This document shows positions 1-10,387 of a DNA stretch of 64,000 nucleotides, in pieces. The stretch is taken from the NCBI GenBank assembly GCA_030407315.1, contig JALQPE010001738.1, positions 1-64,000 of the forward strand. The letters run 5' to 3'. Numbering within the stretch: the stretch's first letter is position 1; every line of letters starts with the position of its first letter. The stretch comes from Asparagopsis taxiformis (lineage: Eukaryota; Rhodophyta; Florideophyceae; Bonnemaisoniales; Bonnemaisoniaceae). The notes under the pieces were generated by a model. The model searched no databases, was not told where the DNA came from, and saw nothing but the letters and a program-made list of their open reading frames with translations. The translations under genes were made by a program, and so were the position numbers.

Positions 1-904
1 CGGTAAACCGTGTGCACCAGTTCGTTCAGCCGCTGACTCAGGTAGAGCACGTCTTCCATCGTCATGGCTTGTCCATCTGGCCTGAAACGCTTCATGAACA
101 GGAACGCTGTCCACAATAGAAGCCAGACGTCAACTCCTTCCGCTTTGGCTCGGACAAAAGCCGCCACGACGATGGAGACCATCCGCGATGTAGAAGCGGT
201 TTCGTCGGACTCGTGGGCTGACCAACGACAGTCACGGAGCCCACGGAAGAGGTCTGAAAGCCTTCAAGAACCATCTTCTGAAACAACACATCTACATGCG
301 ACTCATCAACCTCGCGCGATGTTTTTCCGTGACATGAATGTCCGCAATCGGAAGTGTCATCTGCCGGAACTCGTAGTTCGCAAGCGTGCTACCAGCCCGG
401 GGCATCGCGGGGGACTGTCAGCTCCCGAGCTGGAGTGCGGGAAGATGCAGCTGCGAGACGAGAGCGTTGACGATGAAACATGTTTGTGGGTGGGATAAAC
501 AAGCTCTTGAACTCTGAACGGTGTATAGAGGTGAAGTGGGCACGAAAAGGGCAGGGAGTGAAGAGAAAGAGAGGGCACGGGAGAGCAAGGATTGAAGAGA
601 GAGAGGGATGGGACACTGTCACTGTGGGGAGACAGATGGATGCAAAGCGGGAGAAGCAGAGAGAGATGCGAAGAGCGAAGCTTGGAAAGCAGGGGGAGTT
701 GGGCTGAAAGCAAGGAGATGCACGATCTGAATTGCCTTTGAGGTGCTGGAGTACTACAAGGCGTAGTAGATGAGTAGCAGAGGAGAGTGACAGGAAATCG
801 TGTAGACGTAACGTTTGGGAAGGTTAACTGAAGGGGTGCGAATAAACGCGCCCACGCGCCAAAAGACTCACCGGTTGCGTTCAAATCAATCAGTACCCAA
901 TGAA
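1..904. other. Gene-free left edge with purine-rich tract
   Basis: No convincing gene is visible. The open frames here are short, low in complexity and overlap one another on both strands. From about 530 to 720 the plus strand is markedly purine-rich, dominated by GA and GGGA runs, which accounts for the Arg/Glu/Lys-rich and, on the other strand, Ser/Leu/Pro-rich conceptual translations. It is read as non-coding flank of the repeats that follow. Confidence 0.5.
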
Positions 905-1790
905 CAGTCGTGAAGAGAGTACAAGAAGGGGCGTGAAATTTGGTAATTTGTTTTGTGCCCAAAAAATTACCAAATTATTAGACCCGTCCGGGCCCACCTG
1001 TTTCAGATTTGGACAACCGCTCCTGCCCCCATGCTACGTCAAGTTCATAATTCCATGCTTTACTGATGTTTCTAAACATTCCAATGCTACGCTTCTTCGC
1101 TGGATGGTTGTGACGAACATTGACGGCGCATTGCAGCTCTGTTCAAAACCGAACCGGTATTACCATGACGTGCATCTATGTCCGTCTACTTCTCTCCTCA
1201 TACAATCTTGAACATCTAGTCATCGTGATGCATCCAGACAGTGTGCACCAATAGTCGATCTAAACATAATTGCACCGAACTATAGAAGGTGCTGCCCACG
1301 TGGTGCTTACTCGTGGTGGTGAGTGTCCCATGGCATAAGGTCGCTGGTACAAAGTAGGACGGAGTACGAGCCATACGGTCACTACGGTGGGGCATAAAAT
1401 TTGGTAATTTTTGTGCCCAAAAATTACCAAATTTTAGACTAGTCTGGCGACCGTCTGCACCAGATTTGGAACAACCGCTCCTGCTCCACATTTCGTCTAG
1501 TCGTCGCATTCGATGCTTTAATGATGTATGTTTCTGAATATTCCGACGGTGTTCGTCGTAGTACATTGAGACTTTTGCACACAGCAGTCCAGAAACGTAT
1601 TGAAAGGAACTATAGAAGGTGCTGCCCACGTGGTGCTGACCGATGGTGGTGAGTGTTTCATGGAATATGGACGGGAGCACAAAGCAGGGCGGTGTACGAG
1701 CCATACGGTCATACGAGTGGGGCATAAAATTTGGTAATTTTTTGGGCTCAAAAATTACCAAATTTAGACTAGTCTGGAACTTCTCCGTGC
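905..1790. repeat. Degenerate tandem repeat, three copies, each with an AT hairpin
   Basis: Three related copies follow one another. The block TATAGAAGGTGCTGCCCACG occurs at 1281 and again at 1611 (offset 330). The block CAGATTTGGA...CAACCGCTCCTGC occurs near 1003 and near 1462 (offset about 459). Each copy carries a hairpin formed by AAATTTGGTAATTT and its complement, at about 937-975, 1396-1435 and 1735-1765, followed by TAGAC. Open frames across it are inconsistent with coding. It is probably a non-coding repeat or the remnant of a small transposon that amplified in tandem. Confidence 0.7.
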
Positions 1791-1802
1791 CACTCCATGG
1801 AG

Positions 1803-1924
1803 TATAGTGTTTGCACTGAGTGTCTCTTGTCTGCAGTTGCGAAGCTGCAAGAAACACTGTCGAGTAGTGAAGGAGATGCCTCTCCTCACTACTTGACAGT
1901 GTTTCTTGCTAAGTAAACACTATA
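1803..1924. repeat. Nested palindrome, MITE-like, containing CACTA/TAGTG
   Basis: The outer inverted pair is TATAGTGTTT (1803-1812) and AAACACTATA (1915-1924). Inside lies a long near-perfect hairpin, 1847-1909, with arms beginning GCAAGAAACACTGTC and ending GACAGTGTTTCTTGC, one G:T-type mismatch and an inner stem AGGAGA/TCTCCT. The arms contain TAGTG at 1865-1869 and CACTA at 1887-1891, the signature termini of CACTA (EnSpm) transposons. The palindrome could be a miniature element or two abutting transposon ends. Confidence 0.65.
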
Positions 1925-2562
1925 GGATGAATTACGATTCTGGTAAAAAACTATGTCATTCTTGAAAGTTTTCAGTCTTCATGTATACTCATCAGTACTT
2001 TGCACTATTTCCTGGCTCCATGGAAATAGAGAAACATGTTCTCTGCAACGACTGTAACGGTCAGCTCTGAGATCTCCCTTCCAATTTCGTTCTTCTACAG
2101 ATTGATAGACTATAGAGATTTGTACCCTCATAATATAGAGGCGTACAGCGTTTCCCTCCCTTCCAAACTGCTGTTTGCACATAGGTGCTACCTCAATCCA
2201 GGTTATCGAGATATGGCTAGACCGAGAAAGTCTAGGAATGGCCCGAGGCTCCGTTTCAACTATGTTGTAGCCCCTGTCCGCAATCGGACTAGACGCTCGA
2301 CATCCAGAACAGTCTCAAATCCTTTTGCCGTTCAGGAAATGGACTGCAATACACCAGAACCCATCATCCTCGCCGGCAACAGAGTATGGTAGCACTTCGA
2401 ACCCTCCCATGCTCCCATAGCTACCAATTCGCAGACCCCAGATCCAGATCCAGTCCTCCCTTCCTCGCTTCACAGGATATCTTCAGACCTGGGAGCAATT
2501 CTGTGGATACCACCTCCCTTTGACGTACGCCATAGGGGCAGCAGAACAATATACTCAAGTAT

Positions 2563-2588
2563 ACTTCTGGAACAATTGTTCCAGAAGT
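2563..2588. repeat. Perfect 26-bp palindrome
   Basis: ACTTCTGGAACAA is followed directly by its exact reverse complement, with no loop. It lies at the start of the decayed transposase region and could be a protein-binding site or a subterminal repeat of that element. No function can be assigned from sequence alone. Confidence 0.6.
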
Positions 2589-2599
2589 TCAAAAGCTTG

Positions 2600-5500
2600 T
2601 ATTACTCCTAGCGACGATGATATTGTACTATCCTCCGGCAGAGACCCGTCACTTCTGCTGCGACAGTCCTAAACTGTGCCATCCGCTGCTTCCGACCATC
2701 ATGAGAACGTCACCGCAACAAACGACTCCGATTCGGATGACAACGACCTGTTTCTACAGGAGGAGGCAGAAGCGAAGCTCTAATCTCTTCTCCCTTTATC
2801 ATGAACACGTCCAATCAGACAAAGCTCGCAATACATGACAGAATGGACAACGTTGTACGCTGTCGCCAAACTGACAGGGTCGACGAAATGCACCGCAGCA
2901 AACCTTCAGAAGATCGCGTGTTGTTCGATTTCGCTAGACAAAGTTCCACGAAAAAAACACGTTCAGCGAAGTCTACCCCATTATTCGACAATTATGCGGA
3001 AGGTATAAGACCGTGGCTGTCTTCAACGCATGGTTACGTTCGGAAACCGTATACTCCCTGTAAACGCAGAGCGTAGTGCAGCTCGTGTTGCCTCTTCTGC
3101 AATTCTACGAAGAAGCAAGGTCGAACAAAACAAAGCTAGTCAATCAGACACCTGTACTTATCGTTCCACCAAGCGAATATGCACGAGCAGACATTACTGC
3201 ACCACATATATTAGACTTGCGTGGCGTGATAACACACAATTGGATGCTTCCGACTCGGATGACATACTAAGTTTACATGGTAACGTGTGCAAGTCGAAGC
3301 TAGGAAAATTCAGAGAGTACTCCTTAAAAGGACAAAACTACACGATGAGGGCGGAGGCGGTAAAAGACGGCTTTCCGTTTCTGCTTTCGGTGGTAGTATT
3401 GTGGAACTGCATGTCCAATCAGGGCAGCACGCCTCTTCTCTAGATCCTACTCTCAGTTCCCTTTTCCAACATGAATCACTATCTTCCAGCCATGAGTCGT
3501 TCAAAGCTATCACATCTTCTTCATGGATAAACTCCGGTGCCATTTCATAGTAGGCTTTCGGTCTCCCCGCATTCATATGGGTCCGCCTTCCCTTCAGAAA
3601 GAGTCGTTCCGGGAATATACTCGGCCGGGTGATCACCTGACAGTTTTATCACCCAGTCCTGAGTGTAACCCTACTCAAAATTGTGGTATACAGTTCTTCA
3701 TTGGGCTTGTCGTCAGCTCTCCCGGACCGCCAGGCCCATCACCAAAAAACTGCTCTTTCTCGTCAACTCTGAAGGGCATTACAAAGTTGTCGGCGGAACT
3801 CGTGCAATCAATAATGTCAAGTTATTGAAACCAGGCACGAGCCCAGCCCCTTCATCCTACATATCTCCGTGGGGTTCTCAGCTGCGGTACCACATACTAC
3901 GTCTATCCATTTCTTTTATACTGCGATGACTTCAATGAAGCCTCTGGTAAGAAAGGGAGGGCTGAAGGATGCTATATGCTCCAATGGGTCTTCCGCTGGA
4001 CTGTCGCCGGAACAGTTCTGCTGTGCGTTATCGGTGTCACAGGTCCTGGTGTTAGTACAAACCATATCCTTCGACATATCTCTAGAGACATTATTCAAGG
4101 ATATACGTCGGGGTTTCGTGATGTCGATCCAGACGGCAATGAATGTCTAATTTTCCTGGCTTTATTGGTTTCGTATCGGATTATCCTGCCTGTTCTCATG
4201 TGTGGATGTCATGGGGCACAACGCAGACTGCCCATGCCATTTGTGTTTTTGTAAGAGGGGGAAATATGGGAAGAACTCGCAGTTTGGCTACGACACCCGT
4301 TTACATTCGACCTCTGATACACACTTTCGCACATCCGAGCGAACAGCTGCTGTTCAGTCATCGGAAAGTTCTGCAAACATCTGAAGTATCTGGGTTGAGA
4401 ACAGTGCAAAATATCACAGACACTCCATTGCATCTCATTGAAAGACTACTTCATGAAGCTAGGTCCAAAGGGCTGGTTCCAACCGGGACACCACTCGGAA
4501 AGATGGTCTACGAATCCCTGTCGTGCCTGCTATTCTGGACCCTACCGTTCGACGTTTGTTGGAATTGACCATCTCCTCCATGGACTGGCAAAGGATGCTC
4601 TGGACAATGCTTTTTCAAGCTTGCCTAATGATGGGTGAGAAGGCTGGCCGACAGGTTCATGGTGGATGCCCTCCGTGTATTGGGCCTCCGCAAATCAGAA
4701 CAAGATATATAACTTCAACGCAGGTGAAACTCATACAATGGGAATCTCGAAGATTTGCAGTTCTTTTCCTCGTCGCCGAACACTGCTTCAGGTCTTCTCT
4801 GAAATTCCAATCGCAGACTACAAGGTCATCCGAAGGTAGCGGTCAAGGTCACTCCAGGCTTCTGAAGAGCAACGCCACTGTCCCTAGAACTTGTTCGTCT
4901 CCTGTCCTCTATATCTGCAGCTACATACTTCCTACCACGAAAAAATATCGACGGTTCTGAGGCAGTACAGAGAGCTACAGGGAATTCTGCGCAAAACGGT
5001 CTCCGTCGTCTGCAGCAGCTATCGAAAGAATATGCTACTCTAGTGGATGACCTGCTCAAGACTGTCCTACCAGACAGCGGAGCACAGCGGTCTCGAAGAA
5101 ACGGAAGATGCAGACAGAAGTATAGTAACGAATGATAATGACAACATTGAGATGGAAAACAAGACTGCTGGATTCCGGGCTAGGAAGATTCTTGGCAATA
5201 AGCCAAACTTGCACCGTCTCATTGACGCATTTGAACACACTGTTCCTCTGCTCGGACACGCTCGCCAGGTAGCTGAGCTATCATTCGAAGCACACATCAA
5301 CAAATGAAAACGAGGTCTAGAGCATTCCGGAGGTGCTGACAGACAGTTGGATGCTATGTTAGCGGCACTCGGAAACTATTGGAAAGGAAGCCTCCATCTT
5401 GCTTTGAAAAGTTTCTCCAATTCTACTCCAGCATCTGTGGAGAGACAACGTTCTAAACGGTTTCTCCTTCGTGTTCTATTCGGACGGGAGCACTGTAAAT

Positions 5501-6240
5501 CCATGGAGAACCTCCCGGCTAGTACGCTGCATGACCTCTGTCAAGAACCTCTTCTCGAACATTTGAATAGGTCTTCTTACCATTCTTCTCTTCTCCATAT
5601 TCATATTACTCGTGGACAGGAGTTCCCTCTTCATTACCACAGCAGGATTTTTCCTGTGGGCAGAATTCGGATGCAGTCATGCTTCGTGGAAAACCATGCA
5701 AGGGAGCACGTCTCAGTTCTGCCCACCCTGCCTGTGCAGCTTCGCCCTCTGCTGCGTCTCGGGACTTTTCAAAGCCACAAGAAATAGCTTCTGGCTGTGT
5801 AGTACAAGCTTGCTACTCAGCTTCCCCGTCTTCTAGAATTCTACAGAAGACCTGTTCGCCTTCTTTTTGGGCTGTTACCACCGTGTTTGACCTGACTATT
5901 GATGGAAACATTGCTTCACCGGGAAACGTTTGCATACACGAATCTCACCAGGAAAACCTGTCTCCACCACACGCTATTGTTCTTCCAGTTATCAAGCAGA
6001 AGTCGTCCCCCACTACGTTTGCTCCGAACACCGATTCCGGCTCCTGGTTTCTCCCTCTCACTTCAGGGGTTCGTAAGGTTGGTCTCCTCCACAATTGTAG
6101 CCCTTCATTATGTTCTGTGGAGCAAGGCACTTCGAATGGAGGAATTACGCATGGAGGTCCTTCGTTTATGGATGGTGGTTCCTTCTCTATCTTTGCAAGA
6201 GAAGATGGATATCCGCCAAGGACTGCATAATACTCTAGGG
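2600..6240 (+). pseudogene. Broken Tnp2-like transposase remnant
   Basis: No long open frame survives, but neighbouring plus-strand frames give protein-like pieces in a sensible order. There is an acidic stretch (DSDSDDNDLFLQEE) near 2720-2780. A piece with HRDI-like and DVDPDGNECL motifs lies near 4050-4150. A segment reading DYPAC..HVLDVMGHNADCPCHLC lies near 4180-4250; it matches the Tnp2-family pattern of an acidic residue, then PA, then GHN, then CxxC. A segment with LHRLIDAFEHTVPLLGHARQ lies near 5210-5280. Many stops and frame changes separate these pieces. The family assignment rests on motif resemblance only. It is clearly non-functional as it stands. Confidence 0.45.
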
Positions 6241-6665
6241 TCTAGTACATAAGCTTCTCTACCATATTACTTCCCGTAAACAAACTTCCTCATATTGTAG
6301 CCTTTCCGTCACATACATCCACCTTGACATTGGCCATACTTATGTCCCTGTCCCAAAAACTGTCAGACACTATGTTATATTTATGTAACCATCTCTAATT
6401 CCTCGTCTATACCCCATTCATGCTTCTTCCAGAGCTTATCCATTCCTTGAACTGCCTCAAGCCTGAACCAGCTCCTCAGGCGGAACGTACCACAATAAAA
6501 TTAAGGCAAATTAAGTTTTTTTACTGCAGTAAAAACTGATCTACCAAATGCATCTTCCTAGATCACTTTTACTGCAGTAACTAGTCATTTTTCTAATTTT
6601 TCATCATTGGCTCCTCAGCCTGCAATACACGTTTCCGCTCACAAGCGTGCAGCTCCACGCCAGCT

Positions 6666-6705
6666 GTAATGAAATAGAACACTACCTAGTGTTCTATTTC
6701 ATTAC
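6666..6705. repeat. Perfect hairpin, 19-bp arms, containing CACTA...TAGTG
   Basis: GTAATGAAATAGAACACTA is followed by CC and then its exact complement. The centre reads CACTACCTAGTG, so both a CACTA and a TAGTG are present. It may be the right end of the decayed transposon or an independent miniature palindrome. Confidence 0.65.
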
Positions 6706-6711
6706 GTATTC

Positions 6712-6782
6712 ATGACGAGTCCATCTCGAGTCCATGACGTGTCCATGACGTGTCCATGACGTGTCCATGACGTGTTCATGAG
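6712..6782. repeat. 11-bp minisatellite
   Basis: Four to five copies of TGACGTGTCCA-type units run head to tail, with degenerate copies at the left end (CATGACGAGTCC, CATCTCGAGTCC). It directly follows the perfect hairpin. The translations of this tract (Met-Asp-Thr-Ser-Trp repeats) are artefacts of the repeat. Confidence 0.75.
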
Positions 6783-7405
6783 ATCATCGATGATTTGTTT
6801 CTGATTTGTCAGTACGAAAAGCGCGCGCTTTCTCACTACGCAAGTGAAATACGCGACCTCTGGGCTCACTCTGCAGCAGTATTTAAGCCTTGCGTCACGC
6901 CGGGCAACATCGCCAGCACCTGTCGCTCGGAGCACACCACCTACGCAGGATGGGCGGCGGAGTGCAATCACATCCCTACGGATGTGATTGTGCCCCGCCG
7001 CCTCCATCCTACGATAAGGTTTTCCTGCTCATTTAGTCTTTTAGCCATTCCTCCCATTCTCTTTTCTGCGGTTCTTCGTTGTTCTTCTGCTAACATACTT
7101 TTCTGCCTTCCTACTTTCTGTTCGTCTTTCTCCAGGGCTACTGTCATTACTACGTTTCTCACTTCTAATCGAGCTTTTGGCATACCGTTTCCAGCACTAA
7201 CCACTGTGTATCCACTTCTTTCCATCTATGTGCCAGCAGAAGTTTCTGGGTCTCTACAATCCGCTACTCAAGCTCTGGCTCCACTATCAACGGTATGTTC
7301 TCTCGCTTCTAACCATGCTTCTAGCGTTGATGAAGTTACATTCCTAGCATTAACCATTGATTATCTATTCTTTTCCTTCCAGGTGCAACAGAAATTTATG
7401 GCTTC
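6783..7405. other. Gene-free stretch between transposon and repeats
   Basis: A 228-codon open frame crosses this stretch on the plus strand, but its composition (Ser/Leu/Phe/Pro-rich) and its run into the downstream repeat make it unlikely to be a gene. A short hairpin with arms CAATCACATCC and GGATGTGATTG lies at about 6964-6990. Two loosely similar pyrimidine-rich segments (about 7160-7240 and 7305-7395) suggest an old duplication. Confidence 0.4.
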
Positions 7406-7529
7406 CGTCTGTGTTTTCGGAAGTGGACGCGGACGTCCAGTCTCTCTAGTACGGGTCCTAGTCGGCCCCGAGATTTACTAGAACAAATGAACGTCCGCGT
7501 CCGAAAAAAAATAAAAATTTTTGGATGCG

Positions 7530-7835
7530 GACGTCCACTTTCTCTAGTACGTTCGGCGGAATACTAGGACCCGACATCCACTTTCTCTAGTACGTTCGGC
7601 GGAATACTAGGACCCGACATCCAATTTCTCTAGTACATTCAGCGGAATACTAGGACCCGACATCCATTTCTCTAGTACATATGGCGGGATCCTAGGACCC
7701 GACATCCACTTTCTCTAGTACGTTGGCGGAATACTAGGACCCGACATCCACTTTCTCTAGTACGTTTGGCGGAGTACTAGGACCCGACATCCAGTTTTTC
7801 TAGTACGTTTGGCCGGATACTAGGACCCGACATCC
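7530..7835. repeat. 43-bp tandem repeat, about seven copies
   Basis: Units read ACTAGGACCCGACATCCA, then CTTTCTCTAGTAC, then GTTYGGCGGAAT. CTAGTAC recurs at 42-43-bp spacing at about 7544, 7587, 7630, 7672, 7714, 7757 and 7800. Copies differ by single substitutions or small gaps. There are no unique spacers, so this is a satellite and not a CRISPR array. It sits immediately inside the left inverted end and shares its CTAGTAC and GACxTCC words. Confidence 0.85.
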
Positions 7836-7954
7836 AGTATACAATATATCAGCAAAAACCCGGAGGGAAGAAATTACAGCGGATGGTAAATTAAGGGCCC
7901 ATATCGGACCGTATTTTATTCTCTCATTTACGAAACTGCTCGTATACAATACGT

Positions 7955-8105
7955 CTCTCTAGAATAGGAAATACATATCTGGTCAGAATAGGAAATAAAT
8001 ACCCGGTTAGAATAGGAAATACGTATCAAGCCAGGATACGGAATATGTATCCAGCTAGAATATGGAATACGTATCCAGCCAGAATACAAAATACCTGTCA
8101 GCATA
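7955..8105. repeat. About 26-bp degenerate tandem repeat
   Basis: Roughly six units contain CAGAATAGGAAATACGTATCC or close variants (AGAATAGGAAATAAATACCC, AGGATACGGAATATGTATCC). Divergence is higher than in the 43-bp array just upstream. Confidence 0.75.
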
Positions 8106-8109
8106 CCGT

Positions 8110-9900
8110 CGATCACCCATCTCCCTCACTATCGCGTTCTCCCTACCATCCGAACGCCATGCACCACCATCCGCACATACTTCAAGAACCCTCACGACCT
8201 AGATTACAAAAAATCTGCTCCTTCCCAATACCATCCCCGCTTTCCTCGACACCACCCCAGCCCATTAAATCATCAAGACATGAAACACGAACATGGTCAG
8301 CAAAATCTTACACGACTTGAAACCCACTCTTACTTCTATCGTATGCCTGAAAATATACACATACCAGAAACACCTCACAGCTTCATTCCCCATCTTCCTA
8401 GATCCCTTCTTCACTCTCCCTGAGTCCTGCCATTCCTGCTTCACCACTCCTGCATCACATACACAACATCAACCCCAACAGTCAGATTCAAAAGCAACGC
8501 TTACCACGCCAGATATCTTAGAAAATCCCTTACTTACCTCTCATCCATCCTACACACAATACAAACCATGATCCAAAAACCTTGCAATGAATAATCAAAG
8601 TCAGCAGTCCATATCTTCGCAAAACAAGTCTTGGCGCTCAATGAAACTTACCTTCTGTCATCACCATTCCAGCATCACCTGCATAAAATCGAAATCAACC
8701 ACAACAGTCGGACTCAAAACCCACATGTCCCTCTCAGCATACTCTCAAAACTTCCGCACTTTCCTTCGCTCGACACAATACGCACCATGACTGGATAAGC
8801 TTCCAATGAATAAATATCGCATTAACTGCAATAGTCAGATTCGAAACAAACACTTCTCTCGATGCATACCCTCAGAACTCACTTACTCTCGTTTCATTCT
8901 ACACACAATACATACCAAAAGTCGAAAATCTCACAACCAACAAATGAAGTCAACATTCCGCATCTTCGCACCACCGGACTGCGCGCTAAATGCAACTTAC
9001 CTTCCGTCATCACCATTCCTGCATCACCTACAAAAAATCGAAATCAACAACAACAGTCGGACTGAAAACCCATGCTTCCCTCGCTGCATACCCTCAGAAC
9101 TCACTTACCCTCGTTGTATCCTGCACACAATAGAAACCATAAGTCAAAAATTGTACAAAAAAATGTAGTCAGCATTCCATATCTTCGCGCAACTTAACTA
9201 GGCGCTCAATGTAACTTACCTTCCGTCATCACCATTCCAGAATCACCTACACAAAATCAACATCAACCACAGCAGTCAGACTCAAAACCCACATTCCACT
9301 CACTGCACCCCTCAAATGCTCACCTACCTCCTTTCCACCCTTCAGCAAATATGCACCATGACTCACTAAGCTCCCAATAAATAAATATTGCATAAAAGAC
9401 GACAGTCACATTTAAAACAAACACTTCCCTCGCTTCATACCCTCAGGACGCACTTAACCTCTTCATCTCGTTGCATCATACAAACAATACAACCAATAAT
9501 TCACAAATCGTGCAACGAAAAAATGTAGTCAGCATTCCATTTCATCGCGAAACCCGTCTTTCAGCTCAATGAAACTTACCTTACTTCATCACTATTCCTG
9601 CACCACCTATACAACATCAAAATGAACCAGAACAGTCAGACTAAAAACCCATGCATCCCTTATTGCACACCCGCGAGACTCACTTACTTACCTGCCTCCC
9701 ATGGTTCACAACATGCAAACCATGACTCACGAAGCTTCTAATGAATCAATATCGCATCAACGACAACAGTACGACTCAAAACACACGCTTCCCTCGCTGC
9801 ATACTCTCCAAACTGGCATACTCACCGTCGTTCTATCCTCTACACCAAACAAAGGAAACACGACCAAAGAACCTCAGCCAGTGACGGCGGAGAAGTGGAA
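8110..9900. repeat. Degenerate long-period repeat tract
   Basis: The words CTTACCTTCCGTCATCACCATTCC (with variants) recur at about 8650, 8995, 9210 and 9573. CCATGACT...AAGCT(T/C)CCAATGAATAAATAT recurs near 8568, 8787, 9356 and 9720. CGCTGCATACCCTCAGAACTC also recurs. Periods alternate between about 215 and 360 bp, so the tract is a diverged higher-order tandem array. It is poor in G on the plus strand. Open frames crossing it repeat the same Ser/His/Thr-rich peptides and are not considered genes. Confidence 0.65.
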
Positions 9901-10387
9901 TTCCACAGGTTAACCTGCGGCGTCGACTGGACAGCTTTCAACGTCAGCTTAAGTCCTGCTGTGCATACTCCATATCATCGCCGGTATTGAGATTAATAAT
10001 GGCCCAAGCCATGGTCTCTGAACTCCCGAATGATGAGATCCGGATCGAGAACATCGGAATGGTATAATCATATATATCACAATCCATTTGCTTCCCTTAA
10101 ATGATCCCTGTAATATCCACTGTAAAGCACAAACTTATTCCATGAAGTTCGCAATTAATATAATTTTATTATTTCAAATGAATTAATTGAAAATCCATCT
10201 CCCACGGCGGTCATTCATCCTTCCAAGCGCACGTTGCCAGCAAAATGTGTGACCTAGCGGTGATGATTGATCGCTCAGGCACATTCCACCATTGGGCTGC
10301 CAGAAGTGAGCACAAAACTGATACCCACAAAACCACGAGAACATTACAAACGAGGTCTCGAACGCACATTTGGAGTACAATATAAAT
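9901..10387. other. Unique-looking stretch before the giant inverted repeat
   Basis: No gene recognised. The minus strand has two short overlapping frames (about 60 codons) with no recognisable motif. A TA-rich segment lies around 10140-10190. Confidence 0.4.

Larger units (their letters stand above)
1887..6691 (+). mobile_element. Putative decayed CACTA-like DNA transposon
   Basis: The proposed limits are CACTA at 1887-1891 and TAGTG at 6687-6691. Both ends sit inside hairpins, and the two inward sequences share a loosely similar GTGTT-containing stretch after CACTA. Between them is a plus-strand reading-frame patchwork that resembles a Tnp2-type transposase. CACTA elements are known to begin with CACTA, end with TAGTG and encode such a transposase. 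No matching 3-bp target duplication is visible (CCT on the left, TTC on the right), so the exact ends are an inference. Confidence 0.35.

Noticed and set aside
6795..7481. 228-codon plus-strand gene
   Set aside because: Low-complexity Ser/Leu/Pro composition, no domain, and it runs into the element's terminal repeat.
7530..7835. CRISPR array
   Set aside because: The repeat is continuous, with 42-43-bp units and no unique spacers; the genome is eukaryotic.
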